NCBI GenBank assembly: GCA_041645535.1
Contig: JBAZPT010000001.1
Coordinates: 62,001 to 126,000 of the forward strand
DNA: 64,000 nt
Direction of reading: 5' to 3'
Source of the DNA: JBAZPT01 sp041645535
Lineage (GTDB): Bacteria; Patescibacteriota; Minisyncoccia; Moranbacterales; UBA2206
Positions 59,280 through 64,000 of this stretch are shown piece after piece. The position numbers and the translations under genes are program-made. Every line of letters starts with the position of its first letter. The stretch's first letter is position 1. Under the pieces are notes generated by a model. The model ran no database searches and was not told where the DNA came from. It worked only from the letters and a program-made list of their open reading frames with translations.

Positions 59280-59811
59280 ATGAAGTTATCCACAAAGTGA
59301 AATTTGACAAAAAAAGCCTGATTTGTTAGGATCTTAATATTAGTTGTTCTTTTCATTTTTGTCTCAAAAATATTTTTGAGAGGAGGTGATCGGATATATG
59401 GAAGTGTGGTTTGCAGTTTTTGCGGATAAGGGGGCGTAAAAACCGGCATGAAGAAGAGGAGAAAAGTTCTCCGAGGAGGGCTCATGACCCCAGGAAAAAG
59501 GATCCTGCAAGGTTGTGAAGTTTGTCCGTGTGCTTGATTAAAACCAAAAACATATCAGGCTGTATTCTGTGATCGCAAAAAGGCAAATGATGTAAAAAAC
59601 CAAGTAAAAATGGTTCATCTATCTCCATTGTGAGAAATCCTTGATCACGAAACAGCGGCTCATCGATCTCTGAAAAAGGTAAAATCCAGCCGATCGGGGC
59701 TGGTAAGGCATGTGGATGCGTGACTTGCGTGCTCGAATAAAATCGACAATGCAAGATCATCAGCTGCCCATGCCTTTTAAATTTTCCTAAAAATGTGATA
59801 ATATAGAAAGG
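59280..59811. other. 532-base region between rnc and smc with promoter, hairpin and tiny reading frames
   Basis: A promoter (TTGACA 59304-59309, 17-base spacer, TAGGAT 59327-59332) is followed by a hairpin (ctcaaaaa / tttttgag, 59363-59380) and an exceptionally strong Shine-Dalgarno sequence aggaggtgatc (59381-59391). This stands before a 13-codon frame, MEVWFAVFADKGA (59398-59439), and a 29-codon basic frame beginning MKKRRKVLRGGLMTPGKR (59448-59537). On the opposite strand a 92-codon frame covers 59482-59760. I cannot tell which, if any, is translated. A structured RNA is an alternative. Confidence 0.5.
59304..59332 (+). promoter_or_regulatory. Promoter in the rnc-smc gap
   Basis: TTGACA, 17 bases, TAGGAT. 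Confidence 0.75.
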
Positions 59812-62184
59812 ATGTATCTGAAGAAACTCGAAATTTCAGGTTTTAAGTCTTTTGCCAATAAAACAACATTGGAGTTTTCCGCGTTGAAAGATGGCGCGGC
59901 CGGCAAGGGCTATGAAGTCACGGCTATTGTCGGTCCCAATGGTTCCGGCAAATCCAATATTGCTGATGCCATCCGCTGGATTATGGGCGAGCAGTCGATG
60001 AAAACCTTGCGGGGCAAAAAATCAGAAGACATTATTTTCGCCGGTTCGGGAAAGAAGGCGCGCCTCGGCAGCGCGCAGGCAACATTGTATTTTGATAATT
60101 CGGACAAAAAAATTCCGCTGGATTGCGAAGAAATTTCCATCGCTCGCAAAATTTTTCGCAGCGGCGAGAGCGAATATATCGTCAATGGTTCGCGCGTGCG
60201 GCTGCAGGATATTGTGGATCTTTTGGCCAAGGCCGGTATCGGCCGGGAGTCCTATTCTATTATTAACCAAGGCATGGCCGACTCAATTCTCAACGCCACA
60301 CCCCTGGAGCGGCGATTCATCATCGAAGACGCGGCCGGCGTAAAGCAATATCAAATCAAAAAAGAAAGGGCATTGCGAAAACTAGATACGACGCGCGAAA
60401 ACTTGGACAAGGCCTTGAGCCTATCTCAAGAAATCAAACCGCACCTGCGCATGCTTAAGCGCCAGGCTGACAAGGCGGCGCAAAGCGGAGAAGTGGCGGG
60501 TGAACTCAAGGCTAAACAAACCGCGCTTTTTTCGTATTTGTGGAAAAATTTCCAGGAAGAAAAGAAAAACTTGAGCGAAACCAAGGAAGAAATCGGCCGG
60601 CGGATGATGAATGTGCAAAGAGTTGTGGACAAGCTTACCGATGAAATCAGCCGGGAATCGGAAAGCGAAACGCAAAATACAAAACTGGCAGAACTGGAAA
60701 AAAAGAAAAACGAAAGCAGGGGAAAACTGAATCATTTAGAGAGGGATCTGATTGTGGGCGAAGGCCGGCTGGAAATAGAAAAGGAAAAGCAAAAAAATCA
60801 GGAAATGATCGCTGAAATTAAAATTCAAAATCAGCCGAACGAGGGGCTGGTTGATTTGCGCTATGTAAAAATGGCGATTGAAGAAATAAAAAGAGATCAG
60901 GAAATTTTAGTGAACCGCATTGAAGGCGCGGAAAGATTGGAAGATTTGCAGGACATCAAAGAATTCGCCCGTTCAATTCAGATGCGGCTGGCTGAACTTA
61001 AGGCGGATATTGAAAAGGGAAAAGTAAATAATCCTGTAACCTGTAACCCGCAACCCGTAACGATAAGTGATCCAAAAAACGAAATAGAAAATAGAGCTAT
61101 TGCCGAACTAGTTGAAAGAATAAAGAAAATCCGTGAGGAAATTCCGAAAATCCAAGAAGAAGCAAAAAAAATTGAGGCTGAAATAACAGCTGAAATACAA
61201 TTGGACAAGGAAAAAAGGCACAAATTTTTTGAAATAGAAAGAATGCTGCGGGGCCAGCAGGACGAACTCGGAAAATTCAAAGATCAATTTAACGAAGCTA
61301 AAATATCTCTCGCCCGAGTCGAAGTGCGCGAAGAGGACTTGCGCGGCGAAGTTCTGGAGGGACTTAAAATAAATCCGGAAGAATTAAAAAGTGAAGCGGA
61401 AGATATTAACCGCGAGGCATATGAAAAAGATATCGCGCGCCTTAAGGTGCAAATGGAGCAGATCGGTGGCATTGATCCTTTAGTGATTGAAGAATATGAA
61501 GAAACAAAAAAGCGATATGAATTTTTGACCAAAGAATCAGAAGATCTGGAAAAAGCCATTGTGTCGCTCAAAGAAATCATCAAGGAAATGGAGCAAAAGG
61601 TCAACGAAGTTTTTACTTCAACCTTTTCGGAGATAGACAAAGAATTCATCAAATATTTCCGGATTATTTTCGGCGGCGGCAACGCCAGCCTTAAAAAAGT
61701 GGAAGTGAAAAAGAGGGGATACAAAAGCAAAGAAGAGGAGTTGGAAGCAATTGGTCAGGACGGAGAGATAACTGAAGATGAAAAATCCGCCTCCGCCGAG
61801 GCTACGGCGGACAAGGCTGAAACCGGCATTGATATTTTTGCATCGCCTCCGGGCAAGAAAATTTCGGGCTTGGCAATGCTTTCCGGCGGCGAACGGGCGC
61901 TCACATCGCTAGCGCTTTTGTTCGCGATCATTTCCCACAATCCGCCGCCTTTCGCGGTTTTGGATGAAGTGGAAGCAGCGCTAGATGAAGCTAACTCCAA
62001 AAGATTCGGCCGGATTATCCAGGAGCTTTCACAAAATACGCAATTTATCGTGATCACGCACAACCGTGAAACTATGCGCCAGGCCTCGCTTCTTTACGGC
62101 GTTACGATGGGCGAAGACGGCATTTCCAAACTCCTTTCCGTGCGCCTCGACCAGATCGGGCAAGGGGGGAAGATTTTGCAGTAA
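59812..62184 (+). CDS. smc: Chromosome segregation protein SMC, short and apparently hinge-less
   Basis: ABC-type ATPase of chromosome organisation. The N-terminal head has Walker A GPNGSGKSN and the Q-loop region EDIIFAGSGKK; the C-terminal head has the signature LSGGERALTSLALLFAI and Walker B PPPFAVLDEVEAALDE. At 790 residues it is about 400 shorter than typical SMC (around 1180). Between the heads are only about 430 residues of coiled coil with no recognisable hinge domain. Near the middle, NNPVTCNPQPVTISDP interrupts the coil. Residues of about 659-668 come from a family-C palindromic repeat. It might work as a short coiled-coil dimer closer to Rad50-like or SbcC-like layouts; this is inference. 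Confidence 0.9.
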   Translation: MYLKKLEISGFKSFANKTTLEFSALKDGAAGKGYEVTAIVGPNGSGKSNIADAIRWIMGEQSMKTLRGKKSEDIIFAGSGKKARLGSAQATLYFDNSDKKIPLDCEEISIARKIFRSGESEYIVNGSRVRLQDIVDLLAKAGIGRESYSIINQGMADSILNATPLERRFIIEDAAGVKQYQIKKERALRKLDTTRENLDKALSLSQEIKPHLRMLKRQADKAAQSGEVAGELKAKQTALFSYLWKNFQEEKKNLSETKEEIGRRMMNVQRVVDKLTDEISRESESETQNTKLAELEKKKNESRGKLNHLERDLIVGEGRLEIEKEKQKNQEMIAEIKIQNQPNEGLVDLRYVKMAIEEIKRDQEILVNRIEGAERLEDLQDIKEFARSIQMRLAELKADIEKGKVNNPVTCNPQPVTISDPKNEIENRAIAELVERIKKIREEIPKIQEEAKKIEAEITAEIQLDKEKRHKFFEIERMLRGQQDELGKFKDQFNEAKISLARVEVREEDLRGEVLEGLKINPEELKSEAEDINREAYEKDIARLKVQMEQIGGIDPLVIEEYEETKKRYEFLTKESEDLEKAIVSLKEIIKEMEQKVNEVFTSTFSEIDKEFIKYFRIIFGGGNASLKKVEVKKRGYKSKEEELEAIGQDGEITEDEKSASAEATADKAETGIDIFASPPGKKISGLAMLSGGERALTSLALLFAIISHNPPPFAVLDEVEAALDEANSKRFGRIIQELSQNTQFIVITHNRETMRQASLLYGVTMGEDGISKLLSVRLDQIGQGGKILQ
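61786..61815. repeat. In-frame palindromic repeat in smc, family C
   Basis: Core gcctccgccgaggctacggc, encoding S-A-S-A-E-A-T-A-D-K between the coiled coil and the C-terminal head. Confidence 0.85.
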
Positions 62185-62197
62185 AAAAATTACGATC

Positions 62198-62226
62198 TTG
62201 ACAAAAAATGCTTTTGGCAATAAGAT
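62198..62226 (+). promoter_or_regulatory. Promoter for the unknown gene at 62301
   Basis: TTGACA at 62198-62203, a 17-base spacer and TAAGAT at 62221-62226. Confidence 0.78.
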
Positions 62227-62300
62227 GGATTATTGTTGTTTTCCAATTAAATATTGGCCATTTGCTATAAAAATCTTTTTTAGAAAAAAAGGAGGGAGTA

Positions 62301-62861
62301 ATGAACAAATTATCAGATAGGCAAATTAAAAAATTTGTGGAGAGCGTTAGCGACACAGTAGCTTTGTCCATGCGCACATTTCGCGAGGAGTTGCAGTATT
62401 CAGAAGACGAGGTGGCGTATAGTGTAAATTTTTTTGAAAAAGAACAAAAAATAATCATCTGTATGCGCGAACGCATATTCAGAAAGGTTCTCAAGGCTTA
62501 CGAGACCCATCGGTATGATAGCGGATTATTATTCGACAGGGGAAACCATCGTATATTTATTTCTCTTCATCGGGAAGACGCGGGAATTAGGGCGCTGGAG
62601 TTTATATTTCGAAGGATTCTCGCATTTTTTCTAAAAGAGAAAAAGGAGCGCATAAACAGAAAAAAACTGGAATTAAAAAAGAATATCTCCGCATCCTTGT
62701 CAATAGCCGAAGATAAATTTAAAATATCCCACGGCAAAAATGGGGAGTATCGTTTTTTCCTGAGACGCAGGGGGCGCAATATCTCCATAGCAGAAAAGAT
62801 TCCTGAAAAGCTGGAGGAGACTGTTTCAGCATTTGCGAGCGTTATAAAAAAAGTTTGTTAG
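62301..62861 (+). CDS. Hypothetical basic protein (186 residues)
   Basis: Unrecognised cytoplasmic protein, rich in Arg/Lys, starting MNKLSDRQIKKFVESVSDTV. Predicted helices dominate the middle (FIFRRILAFFLKEKKERINRKK). The C-terminal part FKISHGKNGEYRFFLRRRGR looks like paired strands. It has its own promoter, a strong Shine-Dalgarno site (aaggaggg) and a terminator, the same organisation as the other orphan genes at 8596, 10924, 11204 and 17075. Nucleic-acid binding is possible from charge alone. Confidence 0.6.
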   Translation: MNKLSDRQIKKFVESVSDTVALSMRTFREELQYSEDEVAYSVNFFEKEQKIIICMRERIFRKVLKAYETHRYDSGLLFDRGNHRIFISLHREDAGIRALEFIFRRILAFFLKEKKERINRKKLELKKNISASLSIAEDKFKISHGKNGEYRFFLRRRGRNISIAEKIPEKLEETVSAFASVIKKVC

Positions 62862-62874
62862 TAATATTTTTAAG

Positions 62875-62901
62875 AGAGATGGGAAGCCATCTCTTTTTTT
62901 T
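62875..62901 (+). terminator. Terminator after the unknown gene
   Basis: Perfect 8-bp stem agagatgg / ccatctct with GAAG loop and eight T. Confidence 0.9.
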
Positions 62902-62902
62902 G

Positions 62903-62977
62903 TACCGCGTAGGGGATTTGAACCCCTGATTTCCAGGATGAGAACCTGGCGTCCTGACCGGGCTAGACGAACGCGGC
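62903..62977 (-). tRNA. tRNA-Glu (anticodon CTC)
   Basis: On the minus strand the acceptor arm GCCGCGT pairs with ACGCGGT, the D arm is GTC..GAC, the anticodon arm CCAGG-TTCTCAT-CCTGG has anticodon CTC, and the T arm is AGGGG-TTCAAAT-CCCCT. A CCA end is not encoded. It reads GAG codons. The gene lies between two genes of the opposite strand. Confidence 0.93.
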
Positions 62978-63033
62978 TCAATGGATATCAGTCTAGCAGG
63001 TTTATCGTATTTTTCAAGGCTGATGGCTGTTAG

Positions 63034-63062
63034 TTGACAGTTTTTAGTCTATGAGATAAACT
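63034..63062 (+). promoter_or_regulatory. Promoter of rpsP
   Basis: TTGACA at 63034-63039, a 17-base spacer and TAAACT at 63057-63062, 26 bases before the start codon. Confidence 0.75.
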
Positions 63063-63088
63063 GGGTAAGTAACAAAAAATTAGCAATT

Positions 63089-63481
63089 ATGCTTACTATA
63101 AGACTCGCCAGAGTTGGAAAAAAGAATAAAGCGCAATTTCAGATCGTGCTCCAGGAGCACACTGTGGCTCCGGGAGGCAAGCATGTGGAAGTTTTGGGCA
63201 GCTATGATCCACATTCCAAAAAAGAAGTGCTGAAAGCCGAGCGCATCAAATATTGGGTTTCGCAGGGCGCGCAAGTTTCTGACACGGCGTATAATCTTTT
63301 TGTTTCCAAGGGAGTTTTGGAAGGAGAGAAAAGAAAAGTGAAGCTTCCAGCCAAGAAAACTGAACCCGCCTCCGCCGAGGCTTCGGCGGGCAAGGAAGTA
63401 AAAGCAGATGTTGCTGAGGCTCCAGCTGAAGTGGAAATAAAAACAGAAGAGCCCAAGACAGAAGAAACCAAAGCTGAGTAG
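63089..63481 (+). CDS. rpsP: Ribosomal protein S16 with extended C-terminus
   Basis: Small-subunit ribosomal protein. The core MLTIRLARVGKKNKAQFQIV through ERIKYWVSQGAQVSDTAYNL is complete at about 80 residues. A 45-residue tail follows, rich in Ala, Glu and Lys. Its first part (residues 93-102, PASAEASAGK) is a family-C palindromic repeat read in frame. The tail is probably disordered and tolerated. The gene is monocistronic here; rimM and trmD, its usual partners, are absent. Confidence 0.95.
   Translation: MLTIRLARVGKKNKAQFQIVLQEHTVAPGGKHVEVLGSYDPHSKKEVLKAERIKYWVSQGAQVSDTAYNLFVSKGVLEGEKRKVKLPAKKTEPASAEASAGKEVKADVAEAPAEVEIKTEEPKTEETKAE
63365..63394. repeat. In-frame palindromic repeat in rpsP, family C
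   Basis: Core gcctccgccgaggcttcggc; the best-preserved of the three copies in the window. Confidence 0.88.
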
Positions 63482-63483
63482 TA

Positions 63484-63511
63484 TTGACAGAAAATATTTT
63501 TCGTGTAAAAT
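63484..63511 (+). promoter_or_regulatory. Promoter of the rplJ transcript
   Basis: TTGACA at 63484-63489, a 16-base spacer and TAAAAT at 63506-63511. Confidence 0.75.
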
Positions 63512-63530
63512 AGAGATAATAGAATATTCC

Positions 63531-63591
63531 GCAGACAATAGGCATTTAAGTCCTATCGAGGAAACAAAACAGCAATGTTTTTAGTGTCTGC
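63531..63591 (+). promoter_or_regulatory. Ribosomal protein L10-type leader
   Basis: The closing stem gcagaca (63531-63537) / tgtctgc (63585-63591) encloses an atagg/cctat hairpin (63538-63556) and the cgaggaaac element that resembles the L10(L12)4-binding leader which represses rplJ-rplL in other bacteria. It lies 29 bases before rplJ, the expected place. The match to the known leader family is by eye. Confidence 0.75.
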
Positions 63592-63620
63592 GTTTTAGGC
63601 AGATTTTTATTTTTAAATTT

Positions 63621-64000
63621 ATGCAATCCAAAGAACAAAAAAAGGATATCATCAAGGATTTAGCTAAAAAAATCAAGGATTCAAAGGCCGTAGTTTTTTC
63701 CGACTACAAGGGCTTGAAAGTGAAGGATATGACCGCCCTTAGAAATGATCTGCGTGCTTCCGGCATTGAGCTCAAAGTTTTGAAAAAAACGCTCATAAAC
63801 TTAGCGCTCAAAGACGCGGGAATTCCGATGGATGTGAAAAAAATGGAAGGCCAGATTGCCATGGCGATATCAAGTGGCGACGAAGTGGCGGCGGCTAAAA
63901 TTATCGCTAAGCTGGCTAAAGTTAATGAAAATCTGAAAATCGCGGGAGGAATTTTAGGAGTCAAGGAATTATCCGTGGAAGAAGTAAACGCTCTGGCCAA
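63621..64000 (+). CDS. rplJ: Ribosomal protein L10, 3'-truncated by window edge
   Basis: Stalk-base protein that carries L7/L12 and autoregulates through the leader upstream. The visible 126 residues start MQSKEQKKDIIKDLAKKIKD, with SKAVVFSDYKGLKVKDMTAL and VLKKTLINLALKDAGIPMDV as conserved parts. It runs off the window without a stop. Confidence 0.95.
   Translation, partial: MQSKEQKKDIIKDLAKKIKDSKAVVFSDYKGLKVKDMTALRNDLRASGIELKVLKKTLINLALKDAGIPMDVKKMEGQIAMAISSGDEVAAAKIIAKLAKVNENLKIAGGILGVKELSVEEVNALA

Noticed and set aside
59440..59560. RNase P RNA or tmRNA in the rnc-smc gap
   Set aside because: A purine-rich stretch faintly recalls the RNase P core, but conserved P4 elements and a tmRNA tag-coding segment could not be found.
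59482..59760. 92-codon minus-strand reading frame as a protein gene
   Set aside because: Weak ribosome binding site, no recognised motif and overlap with plus-strand signals; left as part of the gap description.

Overview
The window reads as chromosome of a small-genome Patescibacteria/CPR bacterium, probably Parcubacteria-like. This is inferred from trimmed housekeeping proteins (a threonyl-tRNA synthetase without TGS domain, a MiaB without TRAM domain, an SMC without hinge), palindromic repeats inserted inside essential genes, many small orphan genes behind strong Shine-Dalgarno sites, and surface proteins of a type common in CPR. The exact lineage cannot be fixed from this sequence.

Positions 1-21860 are mostly housekeeping: the end of frr, an RseP-type protease, then a thymidylate/one-carbon cluster (P-loop kinase, glyA, second P-loop kinase, dCMP deaminase, thyA, folA, dcd), gatB, divergent miaA-miaB, small unknown genes, thrS, an acylphosphatase-like gene, a TVP38-family membrane protein, HU, a DnaQ-fold exonuclease, a membrane-anchored PsbP-like protein, dnaE and rnhB. 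Several of these genes carry in-frame palindromic insertions.

Positions 21901-51569 are an accessory array of fourteen secreted proteins: six glycoside-hydrolase-like enzymes, seven right-handed beta-helix proteins and one unrecognised protein. Most share one signal-peptide sequence. All fourteen stop at the same place in a C-terminal peptide close to DTTPPAAPSGLSVQ, which is the first beta strand (A) of a fibronectin type III domain with the rest of the domain missing. The codons of this tag vary synonymously, so the peptide rather than the DNA appears to be conserved. Five units with their own consensus promoters and inverted-repeat operators (three AAA/DUF4143 ATPases, an AbiEi/AbiEii toxin-antitoxin pair, a Fic protein with a missing catalytic His) begin 1-9 bases after a tag stop codon, and each reads into a following secreted gene or leader remnant. 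Orphan tags and an empty leader-plus-tag unit look like scars of lost genes.

Positions 51622-57727 encode what looks like the matching surface apparatus: a membrane-anchored fibronectin III domain that begins at strand B, a secreted fibronectin III domain lacking strand A and fused to a dockerin-like domain, and three cohesin-like proteins (one with a dockerin-like end and Ig-like repeats, one with a canonical dockerin half, one anchored by an N-terminal helix). My main hypothesis is a cellulosome-like display system: tagged enzymes dock by donating strand A to incomplete Fn3 domains, which sit on the membrane or on cohesin scaffolds through dockerins. This is inference from sequence only.

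Positions 57903-64000 return to housekeeping: rpmF-nusB-rnc, a 530-base region with a promoter and tiny reading frames, a hinge-less smc, an unknown gene, tRNA-Glu, rpsP, an L10-type leader and the start of rplJ.
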